A stretch of 43,844 bases of DNA. Source: Bondarzewia mesenterica (Eukaryota > Basidiomycota > Agaricomycetes > Russulales > Bondarzewiaceae). The translations under genes were made by a program, and so were the position numbers. The stretch is taken from positions 1 to 43,844 of the forward strand of contig SGPL01000275.1 in assembly GCA_004802705.1 (NCBI GenBank). The letters run 5' to 3'. Numbering within the stretch: position 1 is the stretch's first letter; each line of letters begins with the position of its first letter. This document shows positions 20,097-31,012 of the stretch, in pieces. Under the pieces are notes generated by a model. That model ran no database searches. It was not told where the DNA came from and saw only the letters and a program-made list of their open reading frames with translations.

Positions 20097-22640
20097 CTAC
20101 ATTCCCAAGAACCGCTTGAATCTAAAAAAATCGGTGTAAGCGGAGCATTCATTCCATGCCATGCGGACATGTTGAGCATGTGGACGTATGAAAGCGTCTG
20201 GGCGAAAAACGGGACTCAATAGCAAGGACATTTCGGCAGCACCGTCAGGAACGCATGGAACGCAAGTTCGGGTCAGGTGGGGGAAAAAGAGTATGAGTGA
20301 TATTCGCGGGAATGCCCCAGCCGACAAATAAGTATGTGAAGATTGCGCGGGAACTGGGAAGCTGTGATAGACCGGGGAGAGTCCTTCGAACCATTGTCCT
20401 CGAGTCGTCGAACCACGTTTCGGTCTTCTGACGCCCTTGAAGCCAAGGCACGGAGCCTATCTAATCCCTCCACTCACAGCGGTGGCTAATTGATTGACCT
20501 CTTGTTCCACAAGCAGACAAGATTTCTCCCGCAATGAGCGGAACAGAGCTTCGTGGAACGTGTCCCTGATGCCCTGGAGAGTACGGTGGTATGAATAGAG
20601 ATATGAAGTGATATATTAGCAAGCTTGTCGATGTCAACAGCTCTTGGCATACGAATAGATAAAATGTCAGTGTACTGGCGTACTGGTTCAGCACCTCGGA
20701 CGATGGTATCATTGCCTTGAGTATTACAAGTGTGGCAGAAGAGAGCTGAGTTCATTCCGAGACGTAGGCAGAGACCGAGGGCAGAGAGCGTGAGATAGGG
20801 CCATTGAGAAAGCGGTGGGGATGATTCAACGAGTGACGACTTTTGAAAGGGAGGGAATAATGGACCGTACTGAGGCGGAAGAGACTCATCTGTGAAGACC
20901 TCGATATCGGCCAAGACATTGATTCTTGAACGTTAGAACACTCAGAAGCAACGCAAGTAAGAAGTCAGACTCGGTCCCCACCGTGGTATTGGCGCACCTC
21001 ACTACAGTTGTGATCGTAGGAGCGATTGGTTTCTTGACCGGACTTGTGGGGATACTCCTAGAAAGTCCTAAATTACTCAAAGTTAGATATACTGAAGATG
21101 GGTGCAAGAGTCTGGATCTGCATGATTTGACGCTCGTCATGCACGTGAAGACTTTGGAAACGAACCTTCCTTTTTTTTCGAAACCAACAAGAAGTAAGAA
21201 AACGTACCGGATAAGTATAAGGCCGCAAATATCATAGGCTCAGGCGAAGTAGGGGTGTCGCATCGGGGAAATAAAGAATGTAGATGTAGAGACTTGAAGC
21301 GAAGAGTAAAACACGCGATGACTTCATTTAAACGCCGATGATACGGTTGGAATTGAGATAGGGTGATCAAATGGTGCTTTTAGTACGGCTGACAATGATC
21401 CACTGTGCGGCAACGATGCAGGCAGACCTCAGAGTCAGAGATCGAGTTGTGGATATGCTGTAACCAAAAAGATCATGATGCAATGCAGTGTGATGAAATG
21501 GTCAAAAGATTTCCACTCGACAGTGCATCGAGTTACCTTTTTTTGGACTGGCTTGAGCTGAGGCCTGAGGGCGGGAAAAGATGTCACTGCATGTCAGTGA
21601 AGATCGTCAGCACGAGTGATCGTAGATGGAGGGAGGAACAACCTATCTTGCATGTTTTGGGGTCAGATGAACAAATTTTCAGGAAGGATCAAGTGATATT
21701 CTCACGATGGCGGGATGATGACAGTGAGGATGATGAGGTGAGCCGCTCACGTTGCTTGGTTGAGTTGATGATGATGGCCTTGGTATGGCTGGAGACGTAT
21801 GTGCAATAGTCTGTACAAGGAAATAAACAGCGGTGAATTCAGAAAGAAGGTGAGGCGACCATCTGAGGCTCTCCCTGGACAATGTTAGTGAACAATGAAG
21901 GTGCCGAATATGGGCGGGATCAGACATGTCAGACTCGGATGTGTGCGTGAGATTCCAACGGGGAACAATAGGTTTCCGAGTCGGGGGTCGAAGACGGTGC
22001 TTTCTGATCTGAAAGATGAGAGCGAATCACCTTGCAATAGCAAATCCAGGTAGGAACCGTTGCAGTCTGTCGATGTCAATGAACATACGAGAATCATAAG
22101 AGCTAGACGATGTACATTTGAGGGGCTATTGCACGCTCGAATGAAAGTTGATGGTTCTCTTAACAACGAAAGCAGTAGAGTACGCACCTGCCTGGAACCA
22201 TAGTACATTACCTCTACTAGACCGGTCGCTTGGCATGACAAGAAGGGGAAATGGCACACTCTATGCATGTGCATGACAAGTAAGTAAAACCCGCGCACAT
22301 ATGATGAAATTTCAAAGACGGAATTGCGTCCTCGAGGGCGCGTAACAGCACAGCAACAGACACGATTGGTTCCGCAACCACTCCGTCCGTTGTCTTGTCA
22401 AGGTCTGGGCGCACCTCGTATAAAAGACAAGCAGAGACACGCCCTCGGAAACTGAAGTTGCGAACTCATCCGGGATGTGCCTACCTGCAATCGTGCCTCG
22501 AATATCAACATGTATGGAAGTGTGAATGCTGACTTGGTATGTGCCTATTATTTTTTTGTGTCCGAGAGGACGGGATTGCGGGGGTTCGATAGCATATGTC
22601 GATGTCTGTCGGCGCGCTGCCATTTGGCGCGACCTGTCCA
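20097..22640 (-). pseudogene. Possible decayed minus-strand coding region
   Basis: Several minus-strand stretches read like exons but do not join. About 22420-22300 has VRPDLDKTTDGVVAEPIVSV followed by LLRALEDAIPSLKF. About 22080-22030 has SRMFIDIDRLQRFLPGFA. About 22000-21900 has VFDPRLGNLLFPVGISRTHP. About 20910-20760 has YGPLFPPFQKSSLVE and LTLSALGLCLRLGMN. About 20575-20470 has GIRDTFHEALFRSLREK. About 20470-20270 has RLRALASRASEDRNVVRRLE. Neighbouring pieces are often one base out of frame with each other. They may be one decayed gene or two. I recognise no family. Treat this as a pointer for a homology search, not a gene call. Confidence 0.25.
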
Positions 22641-23674
22641 AGGTGTCAAGGAGGAGAGCGCTGGCTAAGCCGCTAAGCCACCTGGAGCTTGAAGCTTGGC
22701 CTGAAGAGTGAGCGCTGAAGAGACTGTTGATGTCACAGGGGGTACACTGGGAAGGATGTAGCAGCCTTGAGCACTGTCATGGATTCTCTAAACGCATAGA
22801 GTATCTATTTCTCAAGGAGCTCCTCGGAGTCGTACAAGGCGATGCACCATCCCCCACAGAAGCAGCATGCGACAAGCGCCAGTGGCGTCGACATGAGGTA
22901 GCATGAGGTGTCTCACCGGGATGGGAGACTGCCGGACTCTGAGATGGGCCCATCCACATCTTGATAGTGATGGAAAGGCGATCCCGTTCTTGCTGGTGCA
23001 TCGGTCTGTGGGGCAGGTCACCGGGGAGCGTGCGTGCGTCTGATACAGTACTGCACATGTGGATGACGCGTCTGTTAAGACTCGTGGTTGAGCAGCAAGG
23101 ATAAATCGGAAAGCGGTATAGTGGTTCTAGCCGCTATGCCCGTCAGTACAAGGTGTATTGAGAAGATATTATGCATGGAAGACGAGAGAGGAGGAGACTG
23201 ACAGGAGATTAAATAAATCAGGATAAATCACAAAAAGTACGATTGGTGCGGACACGGACCCCCGACACTGTCGGCCTCGTAGATGCTTTGTTGTTGGTAC
23301 TGTTGTTGTTGTTCGTCGTCGTCTTGTCTACCAACAACGAGTCGAACAAAAGCCAACACAGCCGACATCGACGCTCAAGATAGCCATATCATCTTGCCTG
23401 CCGGGTGCGACTAAATTATATCTATGCAGATTAGATGGGGGGTCGTCGAGGGCGCTGAGTGGAAATTCGACAAGACGCCAACATTTTCCCCATAGATAAA
23501 TATTTGCCAATTCCGTGCCGCGGCGCCACATTTCCCCCCCATCCTCATTTTGGCTCTCCCTCAAGATCTCCCCCTCTCCATTTCTTCCTCCACCCATCAC
23601 CATCCCCCTCCTCCCCTGAAACCGTTTCCACAGGCTAACGGCGAGCCTCGACTCTGCTGCTCGTCAGCCTGGTC
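22641..23674. other. Intergenic; triplet-rich patch near 23290
   Basis: No supported gene. At 23286-23330 there is a short TTG/GTC triplet-rich patch. The last 150 bases before 23675 are C/T-rich, typical of the leader of the ankyrin gene. Confidence 0.45.
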
Positions 23675-26600
23675 ATGCCCGTCTCCTCAAAGACACAGAA
23701 AGCAGAGGCCAAGTACAACGTTACTACTGAATGTATGTCCTGCTTTCTCCAAAATTTCCGCCGTCTCACTCTTATCTCTTGTAAAGTCCCGCATTTAGGT
23801 CTTCATTCCGCTGCGGCGACAGGCAACATTGGTCTCGTCAAGTATGCCTTGTCTCACGGCCAACCGATAAATTCGGTCCTCGATGGCGTTCTACCTTTAC
23901 ACGCCGCTTGCTCAGGCGGCAATGAGCTTGTCGTAAAGTTGTTGATTGAGAGCGGTGCAGACGTCAATGCACCTAGGTGAGTATTTTCTTTATGCTCACG
24001 TTCAGATTTGGCCTGGCATCGTCGATCGCTCTACTCTCGGCGTATGACCACGAAATCGTGAACATCCATCGCGCCCCGTTACCTCCTTCCCATCAGTTCC
24101 AATCTTAGAGCAATCTCGGAGGAGAAGCGCTCGTCCATGCGTTATCTCGTTCAAGATGCTCATTCAATGTCGTCGTGTTTGACGTCATTCAAGACATACA
24201 ATTGTTCCCAGATGCACTATTTTCCCTGTCTCTCTGCTCAGTCAGGAACACGTGTTTGGGGAGCGTGCGCTCCAGTTCTATTATCGTGAACGAAATGCAT
24301 GTGTTTCTGGCACTGGCATTTTGTGCGTACTCTAGAGCGTTAGGGATCGTCTTGCATCCTCGGTGATCCTATCTTGTTGGGGAGATGGTGCGGTGAATTT
24401 TTCGTCTGCATGAGTTGCATCGAGTCCGTGATTGTCAATCGTATGATCAGATGCCGGTTTTCTCTTTTCCATTGGAAAATGGCCTGCTGCTTAGGGTCGG
24501 TTCTCACTATCTATTCAACCTTCCACAGACTTCCGCGGAAATACTCATCCGAGAAATCCCGCATCACCTCCGCCCCTATTGTCGGTAGTTCGGGATCTAC
24601 TCCTCTACACTTCGCAGCGGCCAACGGACACACAGCTGTCGTGCTGACCTTGCTTCAACACGGTGCACGCGCAGATCGAGCAGACAAGCACGGTGTCACC
24701 CCCGAAATGGTTGCGCGCCAGAATGGCTGGATCGGGTGCGCGGATGCAATTCTGAATTGGATAGCGAACAAAGATAGAGACCTCCGGGAGCGTGAAACTC
24801 TCCTGGGCTCTATCCCTTTGGACGAACCAGATGTAGATCCCCGTACGGGCGGCGAGCGACATGGCTCGTTCTCTGCGTGTGACTCTTCAGAATTCACGTC
24901 CATGCGGAAACGGCTGCACGTCAAACACTCCATTGACAATGCGATGAACCTATTTAAGACGTCGGGACATGCGACACCCTCTTCTACCCATGAGCCCTCG
25001 TCACCGGCAATGGATGCTCTCGGCCAAGAATCTCCGGGCACACCTGATTCGTACGACTCTCCTCTACCCCCGCGACGCCCATCTCTTTCCCATGCGACAG
25101 AGGACACCATATCATTACATTCCCGGCGATCTCCCTTTTCATCCAATGTCTCTTCCAAGGCGCGCCGGCCGAGCTCAGCCGGCACGGGCGCCGAGTCTTC
25201 GCGCGGCGGGCCGCGGAAGCTCGGGTCGAAGTACTCGTTGCTGCATCTCTTCAAAAAGCCGAGCACGGATGCCCTCTCTGTTGAAAGCCAGAGTCAGAGC
25301 AGGGACACTAACGGCGCACATGGGACTGCACCTTCATCGAATGCCGCATCGCCGTTGAGCGCATCGCCATCGCCCGCCAGCTTTATCGAGGCCCCAGACA
25401 GTCCGAGGCGGACTCGACAGCGGATGGTATCAGACGCTGAACAGACAGAAGTGCATGCGTCAGGGAGTCCACCGACGAGGCCGGGATTTTTGCAGGCGAA
25501 GGGTCACGCGCGGTCCACATCGTCTGGTCAGCAAATCCCGGGCGTGGGCGCTGCTTCTGCTCAGCGCGCGCAGAGGATAGACTCGTCATCTTCGTATACT
25601 CTGGCATCGACAGCGAGTCCACGCATGAGAAATATCAGTCCCAGTCCGGGCCGCGGTGTGGAGGGCTTCGATGATGATGAAGTGATGGAGGAGGATGAGG
25701 ATGAGGAGTACGGTCAACCAATTCCTTCTCGAATGGGGTTGATGCCGGTCGTGCGGACAGAAGGCTTGAGGCCGCGAGGACAGTCGCAGACCTCGCAGCT
25801 TTCGCCATCGCCGAATTATGATCGCGAAAGCGCGGACGCGCGTGTCAGCGTTGATTTCCCATTCAGTATCCACCAGCCCCCGCCCGTCGATGACGAACCC
25901 GCTTCGCCTACGCACCAGCCTGGCGACATGTCCCCGCCGCCGCCGATTGGGGATGGGCGAATGCGGGGAGATTCGTTGAGCAGTGCGACGTTCAGTGTAG
26001 GGAGCACGACGGGGACGAGTACGAGCGGGGGTGTACCGACTACGCCGGCGCTAGTCCAGACTATCCTGCCTGGGCCGGCGATCGCTTCGCCCGGGCTGGC
26101 GCCCCAGGAGATCGAGTTTCCCGCCGGCGGCGAAGAGGCGTTGAGTCAAGGCAAGGATAAGGACAAAGCAGTCACGTCGTTGCATGGATTGGGGCTGACA
26201 GTCTCGGGCGCGAGCACGCCGAGCCGGCGGATGCGGATCCCATTGAATATGGATATTCGGGCCATTTCGTCGCACGCGCAGGCGGAGGCGCTCGTGCAAC
26301 AGACGCATCAATCGATCTTGGAGCTGGAGCATGTCTCGGTCGATGATCCGAAGAGTGCGAGTTTGCCGTTAAGCGCGCGGTTGGCGGCGTAGTGGTGAAA
26401 GTCTGGCGTTGGAAAGAAAGTTGAAGATGCAGGAGCTTAGTGGGCGGGAGGGAGGCGCTGGGATACGAAATAGTATCGGGATGGAGAGGAGGGCTAGCGA
26501 GAGTGCGAGTCTGGGTTTAGGCTTGGGTGGAGAAGAGGGACCCTGGGAGAGGCCGTACGGCGTCAAGACACGATCGGCGAGCGCGACGATGGACAGGGAG

Positions 26601-27334
26601 GCTGCTACTGCGGGGATGAGGATGAGGAGGGGCGTAGAGAGGAATTTGAGTTTGGAGAGTGGGACGATTGCGGCTCCGGCATCGATAAGAAGCTCCAAAT
26701 CGTCGTCATCATCGGGAAGGACAAACGTCCGCAGGCCACATACGAGCGGTGGAATGCCTAGCGACGATGGTGAGTGTCCATCATGTTTCTTCGTTTCATT
26801 GGTCGCCGATTTTTTGTCTTCGTAGCTGCATTGGGCTCACTGATTACCCAAGGCAATCATCATCATCGTTCTCACTCTGCAGCTCCACCGACGATCGACA
26901 TTGAAGCCAGCACGCCTATATCTCCCGCCACCCTCCTCTCCGAACTTAGCGCCACGCCCGTGCAAACATACAACTCACACCAGCGCTCAGCAACTTTGAC
27001 TGTTGACAAACCACCGTTACCACCATCATTGCCACCACCTATCGTACGTTCGCGGACACCTGACCCCGAGTCAGATACATCTAGGGATAACAATGGCGCC
27101 GAGTTGTGCAGGGTGTTGACGGCACCGCCGCAGGAGACGTTCAACGATCTCTTGCCAGACGCGGCGAAGGATGGCGATCGGCCGAGGCGCATTGCACGGG
27201 CAAACAAGCTCGCGAAGATGGGCTTCGTTGGTCCTGGGGAGAGTGCGGCCGGTGGGGTAAAGACGAAATCCCATACGCAAAGGCTGGGTGGGGGGTTTAG
27301 GTCGCTGATGCAGACGTTGAAAGGCAAGTCGTAG
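23675..27334 (+). CDS. Ankyrin-repeat protein, one frameshift
   Basis: Exons 23675-23732, 23799-23976, 24529-26769 and 26826-27334 would give about 994 residues. Three or four ankyrin repeats lie at the N-terminus: GLHSAAATGNIGLVKYAL, LPLHAACSGGNELVVKLLI and, after the long intron, STPLHFAAANGHTAVVLTLL. The rest is Ser/Pro-rich and disordered, with an acidic patch (DDDEVMEEDEDEE) and a basic tail ending in LMQTLKGKS. At 26390-26392 the frame hits TAG. Removing one G would give Tyr and continue directly into GESLALERKLKMQEL, whose frame is open to the last intron. So there is either a sequencing error or a real truncation that removes the last 265 or so residues. Ankyrin repeats bind partner proteins; the specific role is unknown. 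The intron at 23977-24528 is about ten times the usual size here. Confidence 0.75.
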
Positions 27335-28936
27335 CGCGCCGCTGTGTTTTGTGTCGGTGACACTCTGAAGGTCTGTCTCACTCCGAATCCCGTGCGCCTG
27401 GTTGAGCGAGCATCTACTACTGCCAAGACACGGACAATGCATCAATCGCATTTTTTATCTCCTTTCTTTTTCTTTTTCATCTCAAGTGCACAAACGTTTC
27501 ATCTCTTTGTCCTGTTCCGCAGCATTCTTGTATGCCTATGCAATTCCCGCATCCCTTGTTTCTCTTTTGTACGCTTTTTTGTCTATCTCAGCACAATCAA
27601 TCCGACAGTCCAGTTTCTGTATCCCATACCGTCTTTTCCTCGTCCCCCTTCCTTCCCGTCCTGTTGCTTTTGGTCGCTCTCTATTGTTGTGTTGTCTTTC
27701 ACTCCCTTCATTGTCCAACATTTCCATCCCACCATCCCATTTCGTCTTACTTGTCTCTCTTCGCTCTTAGAGGCATGTTCTAGTCTTCCGTACAGTCCCG
27801 CTTCCCGCTTCCGCAACCCCGTCCCTTCTGTGTACCCCATCCCGAACATTCCTTTTTGGTTACCTTTCCGTGGTGTCTGACTCCACCCGTCTCCTCATCC
27901 CTTCCCCCACCTTGTCCTCGTTCGTTCGTTCGTTCTCCCGTATTCTACCCAGGATGTTATATCGAGTTACCTCTGTTGTGTGTTCTCTTATGTTTCGCCT
28001 TTTTTTTTATTGTTGTTGTTTGTGCTTATTGCTTCTGCGGAGGTGTCTGTAAGTACGCGGTAGGTTGTGTACGTTTGTTCGTTTATTTACTTTCCCTGTC
28101 TTTCTGCCTTGCAATTGTACTTCCTAAGGAAACACTTGTGCATTGCGATGATTCGCGCGTTGCCTGGTCGAGAATACGAAAGAAGTCTTGCAGTATGGTA
28201 TGCGGCATGTTGTGAAGATTCTGCCCACTGTGCTAACGTTCAATGAACTTCATGTGCGACATCGCAGTCCAAATTCATGCCTGAATTTGTAGTACATCTT
28301 GTGCTCGCCGTCGCACTGAATGAGGTGAATGCTCGGAAAATATAGACTATATTCCTCGGACTTGTATCCTCATGGTCCTTGCGATCTCTTACCCTTCTTG
28401 GTTTGAGATTACAGCACTAACGTGACAGTCCGCCGCACCATCGGGACGCTCAAGCCGCTGAGTCGATCTTCCGCGGGTTGCCATCCAACCGTCACCAACC
28501 ACTTCAATACCAGCTGCTCACTGCAGTTACTGTTTTTCAACACGCCTTCAGGTCTCTATTCGGACAGTGATTTTATCAGTAAGTTGTGCTAAAAATTATG
28601 CTCTTAATTCTTCGATACAGTATCCGATGAAACGACACATTAGACGTTCCACTGCAGGGTCGCGAATGCGTGCGAGCATTTATTTCCCGAAACAATTTCA
28701 TCAATCCGCCTAGATTCAGTCATTGAACTTAACGAGGAAACGACTTCTTTTGTCACCGGAAGTCTCGTCAGGCAAGTCAGGCGGCCTGATTCTCCAACTC
28801 ACCACGGAGGCATTTTCCGCGCTCTCCGCGCCGACTGCCCGCGCAGGGGAGGTATTCCCCTTATCACGCGTTAGGTCACTCCTTGCTAGGACGGCCCGCC
28901 CTCGAGGTGAACATCCTTCAATTGATGAGGGCAGGG
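27335..28936. other. Pyrimidine-rich 3' region and spacer
   Basis: From about 27440 to 28060 the + strand is extremely C/T-rich, including tandem CGTT near 27920, and probably serves as 3' UTR of the ankyrin gene. The frames opened there are low-complexity Ser/Phe/Leu and not credible proteins. From 28060 to 28936 nothing is recognised apart from the promoter region of the GH79 gene. Confidence 0.5.
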
Positions 28937-28943
28937 TATAAAT
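28937..28943 (+). promoter_or_regulatory. TATA box of GH79 gene
   Basis: TATAAAT stands 68 bases before the Met at 29005 and is preceded by a GC-rich block. Position and sequence fit a core promoter of an inducible secreted enzyme. Confidence 0.55.
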
Positions 28944-29004
28944 CCGAGGCCTTGTTGGGCCCGATTCTGGCCAGCGACTACGTCAAGTCGTCGCCTATCC
29001 AAAC

Positions 29005-30764
29005 ATGCACCCAATGGTGCCAATTGCGCTCACCCTTTTTGCTTACTCTGGGGCGTTAGCCATTGCTTTGCCTTCAAGTGCACCGTCGACCGCGGTCACG
29101 GTCGACAAAGCTGTTCTTAGCTTGTCCTTAGAGTTTTTCACCTTTCCTGGATACACGGAGATCATCGCGACAACGAACTGCATCAACAACATCGCAACTC
29201 TTCGTGGGACAGCCCCAGCTGTACGCATTGGCGGGACTACACAGTTCGTTCTCTTCAGTCCTCTCCGTGCAGAACCATATTTTTTTTCTGACCATACGAT
29301 GCAGAGACAGAGCTACTTATGACCCGAACCTTTCGGAGGCGGTCAACTATACCGTCGCGTCGGCCGGGGATGCTCCAAGCACTCTCACATATGGGCCTTC
29401 ATTCTTCACTCTGGCTGCTGCTCTTCCGGGCGAGGTCACCATAGGGCTGAATAGAAGGCTCAATAATCAGTCTAACACGCTGGCAGCGGCGAAACAGGCG
29501 CAAAGTGTCATGAAAAACCTCCTTTCGATCGAATTAGGGAATGAGCCCGACCGTGCGCCGTGGCCTGTTGCTCTGATATCACATCGCTGTCTAACATTTT
29601 CCCAGTTTATTCTAGTAGTGATCCCATCGCAGGGTCGTCTGGGTGGAGTTCTACTGCTGATGGTGCTAGTGAGAAGGCATGGGAAACTGCTCTTGCACCC
29701 TCGGTGAGTTCAACATCGGTCCTCTATTCCGCGGCGCTCATAGAAATGCCTAGCTTGGTAACGTCTTCCAAGCGGGGGTGTACTTGTCGTGGAGTATATC
29801 CAATCTCATTCCTCTGCTTGGGGACGCCATCACCTATGCAAAAACTTTTTCGCACCACTCATACCCTCAGTCTGCTTGTGGAGGTGCAAGCACCAATCTT
29901 CAGTCACTCATGAGTCACTCGTAAGTCGAGGCAGTCCCAAATTCTTCAGTTTGGTTGTCTCAACTGATGATGTTCTAGCGGGATTGTGTCTTATACCAGC
30001 CAGTTCAAATCAGATGCTGCTGCTGTTCACGCGCAGGGGAAGAATTTTTACCTCGCTGAGACCAACTCAGGTAGACGATTGTATCTCTGCCTTCAATTTA
30101 TCTTCGACTCACTAATGAGGAAATAGCGACATGTGGCGGAGGTGGGATTAGCCCAACATTTGGGGCTGCTCTGTGGATCGTCGACTATGTTCTGCAAGGG
30201 GCCTTGAACAACGTAGAGCGTCTGTACTTTCATCAGGGAACGATTGGCAACTGCGTGAGTCCATCACCGATGACGTGCTATTATATTGCTATATTTTCTG
30301 ATATCTCTCAGCAATACTGCTTCTGGGGCCGTTTCATTGTCGGCGCACCATTTTATGGCGCGTCGTTCGTCTCGCAATTCCTAGGTACAGACGGTGCAAA
30401 ATTATCGATGCTCGACAACGGCAGCGGCGCGGTGGCGACCTATGTCGTATACTCTTCTTCTGGCACTCCCTTGCGCGCTTTGATCTACAACTCCAACTAC
30501 TTCAACGGGAGCGGCACGCGCTCGTCGACGAGCGTCTCTCTGACGAACTTGACGTCGTCTGGGAATATCCGTGCTCTGCGTCTCACTGCTCAGAATGCGA
30601 CGTCGAGGGTAGACGAAGGTGGTGTCGTTACCATCGGCGGTGGACAGACTTTCGCATCGGATTGCACTACGTCCGGGTCTCAGACATTCGAGTCTGTTAC
30701 TGTCAGCAATGGGTCTGCTACGGTGACCGTGAACGCCTCGGAAGCTCTGACTGTTTACCTGTAA
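29005..30764 (+). CDS. GH79 family glycosidase, secreted
   Basis: Seven exons (29005-29243, 29305-29552, 29606-29703, 29754-29920, 29979-30070, 30127-30254, 30312-30764) join to 474 residues. A signal peptide covers about residues 1-22 (hydrophobic LTLFAYSGALAIAL). Motifs in order are LSLEFFTFPGY, AVRIGGTTQDRATYD, IELGNEPD (the NEP glutamate as acid/base), FSHHSYPQSACGG, FYLAETNS (glutamate as nucleophile) and RLYFHQGTIGNC. A beta-rich C-terminal domain ends in SEALTVYL. This is the plan of the fungal GH79 beta-glucuronidase group. It should release glucuronic or 4-O-methyl-glucuronic acid from proteoglycan or plant arabinogalactan-type chains outside the cell. N-glycosylation sites are present. 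All splice sites are GT-AG and both catalytic acids remain, so the gene looks functional. Confidence 0.9.
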
Positions 30765-31012
30765 TTCACTCAATCTTACCTCCTATGCGATGAGGCAATG
30801 ACGGGCAATCAATACCAAGATCAGCATCAGACAAGGACAGCTGGATTACGGCAAATTCTACCATCTATACAACCCACAGGTTGAAGGAGTTGAGCTATCA
30901 ATACACACATTGCTACATAATATTCTGACGGACGCAGAGAGGGTTAGCAAACACAAGCAGGTCAGGTCAGGACAACAGAATGAGAGTCCATAATTCCAAC
31001 ATTCAACGCAGC

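Noticed and set aside
20926..21237. Plus-strand frame with a hydrophobic segment (TTVVIVGAIGFLTGLVGILL)
   Set aside because: It has no recognisable family or gene context, and the minus strand reads about as well; kept only as part of the uncertain region.
22880..22950. 5S rRNA-like phrase (GGGATGGGAGACTGCCGG)
   Set aside because: Only this short internal phrase resembles 5S rRNA; the 5' part and helix I could not be found.
25586..25915. Antisense frames across the ankyrin gene, also at 24655-25266 and 26872-27426
   Set aside because: The sense strand is clearly coding there, so these are shadow frames in GC-rich sequence.
27440..28060. Long + strand frames rich in Ser, Phe and Leu
   Set aside because: They follow from the pyrimidine-rich composition downstream of the ankyrin gene; no domain, start context or splice logic supports a protein.
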